A stretch of DNA of 24,355 nt from Azolla pinnata (GCA_037176905.1 JBBBWG010008324.1:1-24355), one strand, 5' to 3'. Positions 8,663-21,200 are shown, counted from the first letter of the stretch. Notes: generated by a model from the letters alone, not told the origin. Program-made: numbers and translations.

Positions 8663-11412
8663 GTTAAAAATGCGTTATGAAATGATCGAATCGCGCACTC
8701 GTAATCTTGGATTGTGATTTGATTGCAGGAGAATCAGGTTTTACAATCCACCGATATAGCGTAATTTCATGCGCCGCCTGCAAATGGGTTCTACGTCCTT
8801 GATTAGGCTGCAATGTATGGTATTGAGCGATTTCGTGGTAGCATTTGATGCTGGATGGGCCATGTGTTAGACGCGTTAATCTGCATGCAACATAATAATG
8901 TCGGACGATTTGCTTAGCTCATGTGGGCGAGCTGATAATCAGGCCAGCCTCATTCTAATTGCAGTCCTCTCTACAATTAAGGGTAGGATTAATTGCAGGA
9001 TTATTACAGTAATTAGTACATCAGGGGGGGGGGACCTGGCATCCGATCAGATTTGGACTAAGCTGCTGTCAATAATTACCCGCCAGTGATCATCGATATT
9101 CGGCACCGGCCAGTGTGGAGCCTTTGAATTAATCTCCTCCATTTCCGTCAGAATCACACGCGGATACTACTAGTGCCTGCTTATTAGGATCTCCTAACAG
9201 TGGGGAGCACTGATCATCATCAGATGCGACGGCGGCGGCTGCTGATGCTGCTTCATTCGCCTGCAGGATCTCACAGATCAAGCATCACATGGATCAGAGA
9301 TGATGATTCGAATGACGATCAGATATTCAAAATGCGTGAATTAATCTCTCCCGTCGAGATCTTGATGCAAGGTATAACATTAAAGGAAGTATGATGAATG
9401 AATGAACGGCAATATCATGCTACCAGTTTCTCCCAATCGGCTCTATACAGCAGCACAAACAGGCAGCTGACTTGAACAAAGGGAGCACAGACTGCAGTCA
9501 TCCATAGCCCCTGCATTAAAAAAAGCTTCGGCGCATGAGATCAATTGGAACGCTATGCATGTATACATATGTACGAGATCGATTCGATCATTTCCTACTG
9601 GATCAAGAGGATCAGAAGCTTTTACGCTAAACTGGATATAATTGTGCATCTGATGAATCATAATCTTGTTCATGGATCAATGAATCAATCAATCGGCGGT
9701 CCAGCAGATCATTATATCACATACTAATTACCTCTCCGGCAAGAGGCGTGGTGAACGCCAGAATGCATCCTACTGGCAAGCCCACGAGATAGTAGGAGCT
9801 GAAGTTGATGACGGCGCCAGATCCCTGAAGCCCACAGCCTCGAGCAGCTCCTGCAGCAGCTCGACGTGGTGCCCCACAATAATTAATCCTTGGATCATAA
9901 TTCCAGATACAATATGCATTGGATCATAATTTCAGCATCGTGAACTAGATCAGATCTGCCGAATTAATTACGTCGTCAGAATGAGACGTGGGTGAATCCA
10001 GCTAGTGATGCAACTAATAATTTGACGACCGGCTTCCATTTTGATCCCGCCCAATATATGGATCTTCCTTATATTCTACCCAATGGAATCATGCGCAGCA
10101 TCGATTTTCTTCCACACTAATTAGACGTAGTGTCGGGTCCCATACGGATAGATAGCTGGGCCATTGCGACGATATATAAGAGAGAATCGGTCGCACGATC
10201 GTTAGTTAATAATGCTAATCAATGAGGGCCCAGACACAATCAATCGTTTTGGGTGGCCCCGTCGTCGTCGTCGTGTTTGAAATTGTAGCTTGAATCTTAT
10301 CGGAAAACTAACTCTAGGCCTTCTTGATGAACAGCTATGGATAATACGGCGGAAGTTGCTTGCTTGCGGGGAAGAACCAAGCCAAGGTGGTGGATGAACC
10401 CGCTGCTTCATCAGCGCGATGAAGACGATTAACGCTACTTACCGGCGTCGTCGAAGGCAGATGTAGTTAATGCTAAGCAATTACCTGACCGAATCACGAA
10501 TTTGGGGTGCCTCCAAGGCGGACATTACAGTACTAATTCAATTCCGGATGAGGCAGATGTGATTAGCGCTGATGTAATTAGTGCTAATCTAAGTTTACCC
10601 CACCCGACAGGATCGTTTGGGTGCCGTCGAGGCAGATGCAGAGCGCGAGCAACGGGCAGATCTCGGCGACGGAGGCGACGACGTCGTCGTCGTCGGTGAA
10701 CAGCCGGCCCGCCACGCGGCGCGCGGCCAAGAGGGCGACGGCGACGGCGACGGTGACCAGCAGCGACAGGCAGAGGCCCGCGGTCATCGCGGCGCGCGCC
10801 GATCTCACGTTGCCGGCGCCGAGCTCGTTCGACACCCTCGTGCTGCAGCAGCGCACATAAATTTTCCCGATCGATCGATTCGATCGATCGATCCAACTGT
10901 GAGTGCGATCCGACATTCAAAGATGATGGGCGATTGATGATGAATTATCATCAGAAAGGTGCATTAATTAGCCTGACTCGGCCAATTCTACAGCGATTCT
11001 TGCTAAAAGCTTATATAAGGTTCTGCATATATTAAACAGTGCTCTCCTACAGCTGCTGCAACTATTGGACGTATTGTAAAGCATGGATATATTCTACCAA
11101 CTACTAGGATTCCAATGACTATTAGCATTCTATATAACTACTAGGACTTTCACAGTGTTCAAGCCTATTAAAGTTAGTTCTTGGATAGCTAGCTATGCTT
11201 GGCTATAAATCGCCCACAAATTTGTACCCAAATCAAAACTGCAGGCCCCTAATTAAATGTTGGATCCATTTCTGATGATCTGTGCGTAAGCAGGAAATCG
11301 ATCTGTGCGTAAAGCATACCTGACGCCTGTTGCAATGCCGAAGGGGACTTGGAACAGTATGGTGGTGATGCTCAGGCTATGGATCAGACAGATCATCAAC
11401 AATGGGGGGGAT
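8663..11412. repeat. Copy 2 of the duplicated block (3' half of the intact MATE gene)
   Basis: This is the counterpart of 2384-5985. It runs from ATGCGTTATGAAATGATCGA through exons 7 to 4 of the intact MATE gene. The shared 3' flank (about 8663-9414) is non-coding. Copy 2 lacks the exon 6 duplication, the LTR-like element and the 89-bp tandem repeat, and keeps full-length exon 5, so it is closer to the ancestral arrangement. Confidence 0.85.
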
Positions 11413-12965
11413 TCCGCTGTCTCAGGAGCCATCGATTGGTTCATAATAATACGGAATTGTGATGAATCCATCCTCCGACCCGCCAGTGGAAGCCCTGGCG
11501 CAGCGGGAGGATGATTTGGAGATCAGTGATGAGTAAGTAAGGGGGCCTTACCACACAGCCAGCGTCGCGGTTTCCAGCGCTGGATTGGGGAGCAGAGCGC
11601 AGAGCAGGATGAGGATCTCGTAGCACCACCACTCCAAGCTGCGGCAGCAGGGGCAGCGAGCACGCAGGATTTGAGGCGTCCATGAGCAGCAAAGCGGGTT
11701 AACGACGTCAGAGGAGAGAATGCGGGGCCGATGATGATTCAGATGATGATGATGATTTAGATGATTCAGATGATTCAGATGATGAGGATTTAGATGATTC
11801 AGATGATGCTGATGATTCAGAAAATGATTCAGATGATTCAGATGATGCTGATGATTCAGATGCTGATGATGGATGATTCAGATGATGATGGTCATGAGCA
11901 TCGAATCATATTGCCGTTAGCGAGATAGACAAAACGGACGACGGCGACGACGACGAATGGACGAGGACGCTACCAGGACATGGCGGCAGAAGGTATGGCC
12001 AGGGCGAGGAAGGGCTTGAGGTCGCGGAGCTGGGCTAGCAGGGAGGAGGAGGAGGAGGAAGCGGCGGCGGCGGCGATGGCGGCGGCGGCGCTGCAAGGGT
12101 CGGGGCGGCGGCGGCGGCGGCGGCGGCAGTAGGCGGCGAGCAGGAGGGCGTTGATCCAGGGCGAGACGCTGGCGGCGAGGGCGGCGCCGAGGAAGCCGAG
12201 GCGCGGGCGGGCGTGGAGGAGGCACCAGCAGAGGGGCACGTGGGCGCACAGCGTGGCGAGGCCGGCGGCGAGCAGGGGCGCCACCGCGCCCTGCGCCACC
12301 AGGAAGCGGGCGTAGGACTGCGCCGTCGCCAGCGCGAAGAGCGAGGGGATGAGGAGCTGCAGGTAGCGCCCCGCCGCGCCCATGCCCGCCTCCTCCTGGC
12401 GCACCAGCATCTCGCCCGCGCCCCACAACAGCAGCGCCAGCGCCGCCGCCGCCGCGTTCAGCACCACCAGGCTCTGCTGCAGGTACCGCCGCAGCGCCGC
12501 CGCCGCCGCCGCCGCGCCGCCCGCCTCCTTGCTGCCGTGGGCCTGCCCGCACAGCGTGTCCAGCGCGCTCGCCATGCCCGTCTGCACCACCCACCACGCA
12601 AAAGCATTCGCGAATCAGACGGGCGTCGACGCCGATCGATCATCATCCCTCCGCCGCCGCCGCCGTTCCTGCTGCATGCTGCTCCTCTGCGGCGGCGGCG
12701 GCGGCGTAGCGAGCGCGGCGAACAGATTGATTACCAGCACGCTCACGCCCAGCACGTTGGCGATGGAGGTGGCCAGCGAGGCCATGGACAGCGCCCGGTC
12801 GGCGTCGCTCAAGCGCCCCACGAACATGATGGAGATGAGGCGCACGGCGTACGAGAAGACGTTGACCAGGATCATGGGCCCGCCGATCTGCAGCAGCCGC
12901 TTCACCTCCGCCGCCAGCCGCCCACGCGGCGCTGCTGCTGCTGCTGCTGCTGCAGTGCCCGCCAT
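9415..12965 (-). CDS. MATE (DETOXIFICATION family) efflux transporter, seven exons, 478 aa
   Basis: Exons on the minus strand: 12965-12735, 12581-11974, 11638-11552, 11376-11320, 10842-10604, 9850-9732, 9510-9415. All introns are GT-AG, the joins stay in frame and the sum is 1437 bases. Landmarks: GPMILVNVFSYAVRLISIMF (residues 29-48), MASALDTLCGQAHGSKEAG (about 80-98), SCLEWWCYEILILLCALLPN (279-298), STRVSNELGAGN (328-339), ARGCGLQGSGAVINF (from about 410), and a C-terminus ending ADWEKLVA. These are standard plant MATE motifs and the length is normal for the family, which has 12 membrane helices and exports metabolites or drugs across the plasma or vacuolar membrane. The loop before SCLEWW is swollen by Arg, Ala and Ser runs from GGC/AGG repeats. 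The intron 5 donor is GTGGGG, chosen because it restores the frame. The start at 12965 has a good context (CCCATGG). The substrate cannot be told. Confidence 0.88.
10268..10452. other. About 170-bp insertion in intron 5 of the intact MATE gene
   Basis: The same place in the broken copy (about 4908-4940) is an uninterrupted GTC triplet run. Here CGTCGTCGTCGT is followed by about 170 bases beginning GTTTGAAATTGTAGC and ending CTACTTACCGG, after which CGTCGTCGAAGG resumes. The inserted piece has no terminal repeats that I can see. Read on the minus strand it includes CCGGTAAGTAG, which resembles a splice donor. Its source is unknown. Confidence 0.6.
11731..11892. repeat. GATGATTCA minisatellite in MATE intron 2
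   Basis: About 18 imperfect units of GATGATTCA and GATGATGAT fill the donor-proximal half of intron 2 (11639-11973). On the plus strand one frame would read as an Asp/Ser-rich peptide but it has no ATG and no upstream coding context, so it is treated as a repeat. Period and phase (3n) are preserved, as is usual for triplet-based expansions. Confidence 0.85.
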
Positions 12966-12999
12966 GGGCCGCTTCACAGCTGCCGCCGCCGCCCGGCTT

Positions 13000-13640
13000 C
13001 CACTAATATATCTCTCTATACCTATAGATATAGCTGTGACTTCTAGGTTCTCTTCTCTTCTGCTCTTTGATCTGCAGGTCTGCACCGATCATTACGGATC
13101 CATCGCGATGATCGATGCCGTAGAGACGCTGGCAGCTTCCGGCGCACTAGCCCATCGATCGACACACAGATGGATCGGATCGGATCGGATCAGAGTGGCA
13201 GATCGATCGATCCGCGATGCGACACAGACGGCAGCAGCTTCTTCAATCCGGTGTAGTCGTCGATCCATCCATCCATCCACAGGACGATGCGATAGAGACG
13301 GCGGCCGCTCTATTGCTATCTATCGGATCATTGGCCTAATTGATCGCTGATTAGCTCCCGGTTAGATCGATCGTCGATATCGGGCTAGATCGATCGTCGA
13401 TATCAGGTTAGATCGATCGTCGATCGACCAATGCGAAAGAGACGGCGGCAGCTCCCAGCACAGCACTATAATCGGTCGATGCAATCGATGCGATCGATGC
13501 GACGGCAGCTTCCGGCGCAGCACTATAATCGGTCGATGCGATCGATGCGATCGATGCGGCGGCAGCTTCCGGCGCAGTAGCCGATGGATCGATCGATCGA
13601 TGTGATAGAGGCAGCGGCGGCAGTAGTGGATACAAGACGC
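13000..13640. repeat. GATC-rich repeat field upstream of the MATE gene
   Basis: Three units of about 23 bp (TTAGATCGATCGTCGATAT) begin near 13361, 13384 and 13407. Two and a half units of 57 bp follow, with CAGCACTATAATCGG at 13461 and 13518. Scattered throughout is an element with the core GAGACGGCGGCAGCTTCCGG (variants at about 13120, 13225, 13295, 13438, 13500 and 13557), the same element seen at 6048-6250. This region is the immediate 5' flank of the MATE gene. I see no clear TATA box on the minus strand. Confidence 0.75.
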
Positions 13641-14560
13641 AGATGGCGACGTGCACCTACCCACCCTCGTCCTAGTAGTACCCCAGTCAGATCCAAGATT
13701 ATTTAACATTGAAGTCACCAAAAGAGGAACGGAATCGATCAATGAGAACCCCCACCCCCGCCCACGTCGTTTGCGCCCATTCATCAACGACAGCTCATCG
13801 GGGAGTCCGCATTAAAGTGTTTCGACCTCGACAGCATCGGGGGGGGCAGCAGATTAGATGAAGAGAGATCGAGGAAAGCTGCCGCGAGGCCGCAGGTGGG
13901 CGGAATCGAGAACGATTCAATCCGATCCGTGGAGCTTCATGCATTTAGCTAGCCGATTCTGGCTCCTGCGCGCAACTATATCGGTCCCAAGCTCCAGCTA
14001 GTGCACATGGTCTCCGATATAATCTCCACCCGCCAATGGGCGTGTGGATCATATTCATATCGATTCTTATTATGATCTATTTATTTCGGATCATGCGCGG
14101 CTAATCGATCCGCTGACATTAATTAGCCCATGATATCGGTCTTGAATCACGGATTCGGGCCCGCCCTGCACTCAGATGTTTTATGTGCCGCATTGATGAC
14201 GCTTGGAATCATGTTGGACCCGCCAATTATTTCTTGCATTGGTTCCTCTAATCGAAGAAAAGGACGGCGTCAAACTAATCGCAGTTACTAATTAATCGTG
14301 TGTTCACAGCAGATCATTTGCTTATTCTGGGATAATCATGGATGGATGGGTGGATCTATATTATTGTTACAATTAGTGGCGCAGGATCATGAAGTGATCC
14401 TGCAGCGCTGAATCGATCGATCCATTCTGAGGATCTGCATTACCATCATCTGTACTATACTTGTGTGTTTAAGTACTAATTATATACCTGCTCCCAGCTC
14501 AGTGGTGATGCTGATCAGGGCTATGTTGGATTCGTCAGATGCCCAAGGAATTCAAAGCTA
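13641..14560. other. MATE upstream flank, source of copies found at 6205-7500; no gene seen
   Basis: Segments of this stretch recur at 6205-6545 and 7327-7500. A perfect 9-bp inverted repeat (GCAGGATCA and TGATCCTGC, loop TGAAG) lies at 14381-14403. Near 14490-14540 there is a weak resemblance to the MATE exon 4 region (GTGGTGATGCTGATCAGGGC). No open frame has family features. Confidence 0.5.
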
Positions 14561-14985
14561 CTAACAAAAGCGGAAAACTTTGGCAGCAATTTTTAAGAAC
14601 GTATTGGGAAATGGTTCGAAGGGATATGCGGAAAGGGATTATTTTGTATTGACACCTGAATTATTGAGCGACAAAATTCAAATTTATTGGCAGAATTTCC
14701 ATTTCAATGGTACACTCGTCGAGCTTCTCGATTGATCAATGTCTTGTCGATGTTGGAGATGATTGGATTATATAACAATTATATAACAAGGCTCTCCATT
14801 TCTTGGCGAAAGATTTCGGGCAGAAACAAGCACCTTTTTACAAGATTGCAGTAGAAACGCCACACGATTACCATATTGGCGCTCAAACCTATCAAAGAGG
14901 CATTTGTGGTCTGATAAAATGCTCTGTAGCACTCAGCCAATCGATCCATAGCTTGATGAGTGATCAACTGATTGATGCTTGAGTG
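14558..14985 (+). pseudogene. Unidentified protein-coding relic in two frames
   Basis: On the plus strand about 14566-14730 reads without a stop as a protein-like sequence that includes AAIFKNVLGNGSKGYAERDY and later LTPELLSDKIQIYWQNFHF, ending at a TGA. A second stretch in another frame from about 14780 includes ALHFLAKDFGQKQAPFYKIA and DYHIGAQTYQRGICGLIKCS, ending at a TGA near 14982. Between them are stops and frame changes. Codon use is AT-rich, unlike the neighbouring MATE and more like an old insertion. I do not recognise the family. The reverse strand also has a 62-codon frame here, so the orientation is not certain. Confidence 0.35.
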
Positions 14986-15207
14986 GTGACTGATAGATCG
15001 TAAGATTGATTAAAATTCGACTACTGCCCGATAGATAGATTGATGGATAGATGGATTGAGTGGTGGCTGACAGATGGATCGAGTGATTTGAATTCGGACC
15101 TGCTATATAGATCGGGTGAAAGATTTGACTCACCAATAGACCCACAGTTTTCATCCCTGGTCGATATGGATCGATGCAGATTGATCGATCGACTTGCCCG
15201 GTTCATG
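14986..15207. other. 3' flank of the ABCG gene with a GATA-type microsatellite
   Basis: AGATAGATTGATGGATAGAT-like sequence lies at about 15030-15060. The rest is short intergenic sequence next to the ABCG stop codon, with no gene that I can support. Confidence 0.5.
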
Positions 15208-18200
15208 TCAACGCTTCAAGAAATTGAACTTCTTGATACCGTAGGCGAAAACAAACACGAACATGAGGGCCAAGCCGACATGAACCACCGCAACTACCCA
15301 AAGGAAGTCGTACTCGTACCCGAAGTTGGACTCCAAGAAGTGCTTCACAGATGGTTGTTGTCCGATAACATCCGGAACGATGACGACGGTGGTTACATCC
15401 CCAAGCTGAGATGCCACCAATCCATACACCGACCATGCCACTGGATCCCCCCAGAAATACCATCTCCACCAGACTGGGATGCTCTACATGCATCAATCAT
15501 AAAATACAAAAAAAAACTCAGTTGCATGCATATGCTATGTTCCACTGATGGGTTATCTGTTCGCCTAGAAATGCCGCGCAACTTACAGGCCGAGGAATCA
15601 TGAATCCGGAGAACAAGTTCCAAAAACTGAAGAAGGAGGTGGAGATGATGGTTGCAAACTGCAGGTTGGGCGTGATCGCCACGCTCATCATGCCGTAGAA
15701 GGTGAAGATGAGGAGGGTGAAGAACATGAAGAAGAGGAAGTAGAAGAACTTGGCGGCAGTCCATTCGAAGTTGATCATGGCATAGACGATAGGGGCGTAT
15801 AGCAGTGTCTGAGCAAGTACATACGGAACCTCGATAGCAGCCTGAAAACCCAATCAATACATGAGAAAGCCCAATCCAACATCCAAGACATCCAAAACAA
15901 GGTGCATGATACCATGATCGCATGTATCTTGGCATGAGCAATGGAACGAGAGCCCTAGACCTAAACCCTAAAACCCACATGGGGTGTGCTTAGTTATTAT
16001 ACACGTCTTGTTCCTGATTTTCACCTGAGCATATGCATATGCCAATTCAGAGTACATCCCTGCTCCTCGTTCACGATAGAACACGGTCCTCTCGATAGCT
16101 ACCACTGGCTCGACTGTGTTTGTATTGGTGAACCCGAGGAAAAGTGTTGTTGCATAGATTGCACCCATGATATTGGCCAGATTCTGGACCGTGTCTCTGC
16201 ATAACAATTCGATCAAGGCGATGATATATAATGTTAGCACACCGCATGTATATGATCGACAAGACCTACTTTGATGTGACATGTACTCAAAACTGATCTG
16301 CATATATGTACACATTCTTACACATGGTCGAAGAGATGGTATAGTGTCAGCACACAGCATGTGTCCACACAGACATGAACATGCATATATGCGGGCTATA
16401 CATATGGTTACTGTTAGAACTTAGCACACAGCAGGAGTATGGTCAAATGTGCACAATACAATGCCTACTTTCACTTTACATGTACTTATCGCATCTGTAT
16501 ATATGCCTATGCATGTACATACATACGGTCCAAGCAATAGTAAAATGTCAGCATGCACAACACGTAACGTGGCGTGTGACATGTCATATTCGTACAGATG
16601 TGAATATGCATATGCATACGGATTTGTTGCAATGACCACAAGACAGGAAAAATATTAAGCAACCGAAGCTATTTACCTCTTCTGACCAAGATTCCAGAAT
16701 GTCGTTCCGAAGAGGACTGTTATGGCAACCGTGAACATCAACCGCACGGCATTGTAATCAGGGTTACGCCAGTAAGACCAATGCTGCTTCCACAAGCATG
16801 CCATGCATTGCTCCCAGAATGTTTGGGAGTATTTCGTTTTGAAAAAAAGATCTTTCGACCCCGGGACAGGGATGCTTAGTTGCTCCACTAGCTCTTGAGT
16901 AGCCCTGCTCAGGTGCAAATAAATGGAAGGGAGTGTGATGCAGATTGAACACCTGGCATATGCTTGGAAATCGACAATAACACTTTGTACCGATGGAGAG
17001 CAGAATCTCTGTAGATCTGTGCAAAGTCGACACCAAGCTGAGCCTCGGCCGATGTTGAGCTAATGTCAAGCATCCATGTGGCTGGGTTGTATCCTTCCTT
17101 GATTTGGGCCACACCAGGAATAGACTGCAAGAAAGGAATCATCACAAAATTACCCATTTACATTCGACACAAGCAAGTAGAAATTGGAACACATTTTCAC
17201 CTTGCAATTCATGTTATATGCCAAGAAGTAGTTACGTTTTCTAACCTGAAAGTACTCCACGAGTTTGCAAGAGTGATGTCCGAGAGGACCTGAATAAATG
17301 ACCTGGCCCCCGCGCTTCAATAGGAGGAGCTAAATGCACCCCACCATATACAACAGATTTAGGATTAACCTCACTCAAATCTCTCCAAGTATCAACAACT
17401 TTTCGGTGAATGTCACTGCACAAAGAGAGACAGGGAGACAGAGAGAGAGAGAGCACAACAATTGAAGTACCTCGTCAAAAGCCTCGAATATGTCGATGCT
17501 TGGTTGATGAATGGTGCACACAACCGTTCGGCCTGTGTCCACTGTATTGCGCACTGTCCTCATCACGATGGCTGCCGCTCGTGCATCCAAACCTGAGGTC
17601 GGCTCATCCATGAAGAGGATGGAGGGATTTGCAACCAGCTCTACAGCAATAGTCAGCCTCTTTCTCTGCTCCGTCGAAAGCCCATTTATACCAGGAAGGC
17701 CCACTAATGCATCTTTAATGGGATTCAGCTCTATGAGTTCCATCACGTCCTCAACAAACATCTAGAAAAAGAAGGAACATGTAGGCAGCAGCATCAGCTT
17801 ATCATGTCTCAGGCTCTCTGTCAGCGGACCCGCGAAGAAAACAAAAATCAAAGCTATGCCTCGGGATGAAGAAGGACAACATTGCAAAAGAAAAAAGAGA
17901 ACATAAATACAAGACTTTACCATTCTTGTCCTCTTGTCAACATCTTTTGGTAGACGCAGCCAAGCTGAATAGACCAGAGACTCTTTTACTGTCACATTGG
18001 GAGAGTGTATATCATTCTGTTCACAATATCCTGAGATTCTAGCAAAGGTTTCCTGCTTCTTAGGATATCCAGAGATCCTAATGTCACCCTCTATGTAACC
18101 TCCTGTCTTTCTTCCAGCTAAAACATCCATAAGAGTGGTTTTTCCTGCCCCACTCACACCGACTAAAGCTGTGAGGACCCCAGGTCTAAAGGCACCAGTC

Positions 18201-21200
18201 ACCTCGTGTAAGAGCTGCAGCCTGTCCGATTCAGATATACCCTGCTTCTTCATTTCCTGCATTGAAACAAAACCGTAAGAATCAAGGTCACACCTGAGAT
18301 AGAATCAGTGGATACACCTCTAGACTAATCACAACTAGTGAGTCAGAAGTAAAATTAACATACAACTTACTGGAGGCATGTCTACGTAATAGCTGACAGA
18401 CTTGAAGGATATAGACAGTGGCAAGAAAGGAAGTGCCATCCCCCTCTTCCGACTCTGATTTTTACTTCCACTGCTCTCAATATCTGTAGTAAATGATAAG
18501 TCTTTACCTGCCGCCCATTGTTAAGTTCAATAGTTTCAACTTAGCCATGGACTTGGCAATGGCAAATCCAATGGAGCTTCAAGTATCAAATCATTGATAC
18601 TTGAAGCTCCATTGGATTTGCCATTGATACTTGAAGCTTCAAGTATCGAATCATTGATACTTGAAGCTCCATTAGGGCATATAATTTAGTACCTTGATGG
18701 TGTGATGCAGACTCTGGGTGTACAGGTTTTCCTCCGACATCTGGACTAGTATCCTCTGATGACATTGACCGTGGTCTGCTAAAAGCTGCATACAAAAATC
18801 GTCAAATAGGGGTCAATGTTATGCACCCAATGAGATATATACGAGATGTATGTTTGAAACACAGCCTGGTTAAATGTATTTGCTACATGCACATTGATCT
18901 GTGTCAGAATTTCATACGATTAAGATAGGCCAAAGCCATTGTGTAGATGATGTTGAAAAGGATGGCAAATCCAATCAAGGCACCGATGCCAATCCAGTAC
19001 CACTCTTCCTCTGTATGTAGCCCTCTGGACTTCAAAACAGCTGTTCCAATCGTATTTGCATCCAGACTTCCATTGTAGGGCTAGTGTGCCATTACAGAAA
19101 CAAAAGCATAAGGAGAGAGTTGTTTTGCATTTAATCAGATCAAGCTGATTTATTGATCCAGCCATATCAAAACAAAAGCATCACCAGCTGACCTTTTCCC
19201 AACGACCTCCAAGAAACTCATTTATAGCCAGACTGTTTTGTGCATACATCATTGGCGAGATCCAATACGCCCAAATCCACCACTTGGGAATTGCATCTGC
19301 CAAGGTATACCATGCATTGGGGAAAAAGAAATACAACTTTTAACTAATCTTGATTTTCACAAATTAATCAAAGTAAAAACTTTCACAGCGTAAGATTCAA
19401 ACTCTTGGTGTACCTCCAGATATGACGAAACCCCCCATGAGGAAGACGATCATGATAGCAAAAGTTCCAAACGAGCTTGCTACTACCATATTCCTCCCAA
19501 CAGAACCGATGAATCGGAAAAGACCAGCTGCCATTTGAGATAGGAAAAATAATGCCAAGAACTGCTTGAAGAACCTGGGTTAACCAAAGGTTGACAAACA
19601 ACGTCACTGTCAACACTGGGTATTCATGAATGCCAAATTCCAGATTATACAGTCGGTTACATACCTCTCTGGCTCCGGTGTGAATCCAATAACATAGTAT
19701 GTTAAGCATACCCATATCAATGCATCTATCAAGGAAAACGGTATTCCCAGAATGATACTTGGTATGGAGTAAGACCATGCAGGATAAAAGAGTTTCTCCC
19801 TTTGCTTATAAAACACAGGTAGTCTTATGACAACCATGGTCATCTCAAAGAAACCATTGAACATGACGATGATCAGTCCAAAGAATAGAGCACCCATGTA
19901 CAGATTTCCGTCTGCAACAGTATCCTGATGAAGTTTAGTTCTGAAGAAAACCGTCATCGCCACAAGAGCTACCAGCAATATCTGTTCTCAGCAAATACAA
20001 GCGAATATTCGATGAGTACGATTTTGTTTTGATAAGCTGAAATTAAAGAAGACTTATGAGCACACCGATTTGTCTGTACCTGAAATGTTTTGAACACGTA
20101 CACAAAGGAGTTTCTCTTCATGAGCAGCACCTCCCTTGCAAAGCATGCTTGAAAGAGGTCCCTTTTTCTAATGCCATAATTTTTAGTGGATAATGCAGCC
20201 GGATGGCTCCTTGACTTATCAAATGGGACCTTCAGCTCTTCCTTGAGACTTCTTCCAGTGTGGAAGGATGCAAAGTTTTCAGAGAATTCCTTGGCTGAAA
20301 TGAATCTGTATGGTTTTGTCTTATCTACCCAATACTGTTCTTGATCTTTTCTAGAGGTCACCTGTCATTGCAGAAGAGGGCATCGCTCCATATCATGTGC
20401 AATGATGATTATAGTTGGTTGAAGTACAAGAAAATATACATACCTCTTGGAGAAAATCTGCAACACTTTTCCTTTCTGGGCAGTGGAACCCAATCGATTC
20501 AAAGTAGTGGAGAACAAATTCCCGAGGACCCTGATAGATGATCTGGCCTTCTGAGAGGAGAATGACATCGTCAAAAAGCTCAAAAGTCTCAGGTGGAGGC
20601 TGAAGAAGAGATACAACCATCGTTGCATCTAACAAATGGACAACATGCCTCAAACATTTCACAATCTGAAATGTTGTGGAGCTATCCAAACCAGTTGAGA
20701 TCTCATCCATAAAGAAAGCTTTCGCTGGTCCCACAAGCATCTCACCTAGGAAACAATGTATCGGATGTACAAATGATCAGAAACCAGACTCAAAATGAAT
20801 ACTCAATTTACAACGGTGAGACAACTCAATCCCTACCTGTCGTCACACGTTTCTTTTGCCCTCCTGAAATACCTCTGATCATTTCATCTCCAACTAACGT
20901 ATCAGCACATATGTCTAGACTAAGCAACTGAAAAAAAAAAGATGGGTTAGAGGTTAGAAGAAGCATATTTAGCGTGTAAGGGCAAACAAAAATCCTTGAA
21001 AACTATTTACCTTCAATATATAATCTGTAATAATACTAGTTTCTTGCCCTTCAATAGCACTTGCCTGTAGAAAAACATCCATCGTCTCTTGTCCGTAACA
21101 TCCATAGTTTCGAGAGTAATTTTGTGAAGTGATAGCATACCTTCATGAATATGTCTGTATCAGGGTCTGGTTTTACACCAGCTTCTTTCTCTCTCCTCAA

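Noticed and set aside
11731..11880. Asp/Ser-rich reading frame in the GATGATTCA repeat
   Set aside because: It lies inside MATE intron 2, lacks an ATG in that frame and has no flanking coding sequence.
12213..13350. Long plus-strand frames (277 and 322 codons) over the MATE 5' exons
   Set aside because: They are by-products of very GC-rich codons. The minus strand carries recognisable MATE motifs across the same bases.
14490..14540. A further MATE exon 4 relic
   Set aside because: The resemblance (GTGGTGATGCTGATCAGGGC) covers about 20 bases and does not give the exon's peptide, so it is too weak to annotate.
18496..18530. A possible extra small exon in ABCG intron 15 ([10 protein letters not shown] followed by GTAAAG)
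   Set aside because: Including it would break the frame into exon 16, whereas joining exon 15 directly to exon 16 gives a clean in-frame junction.
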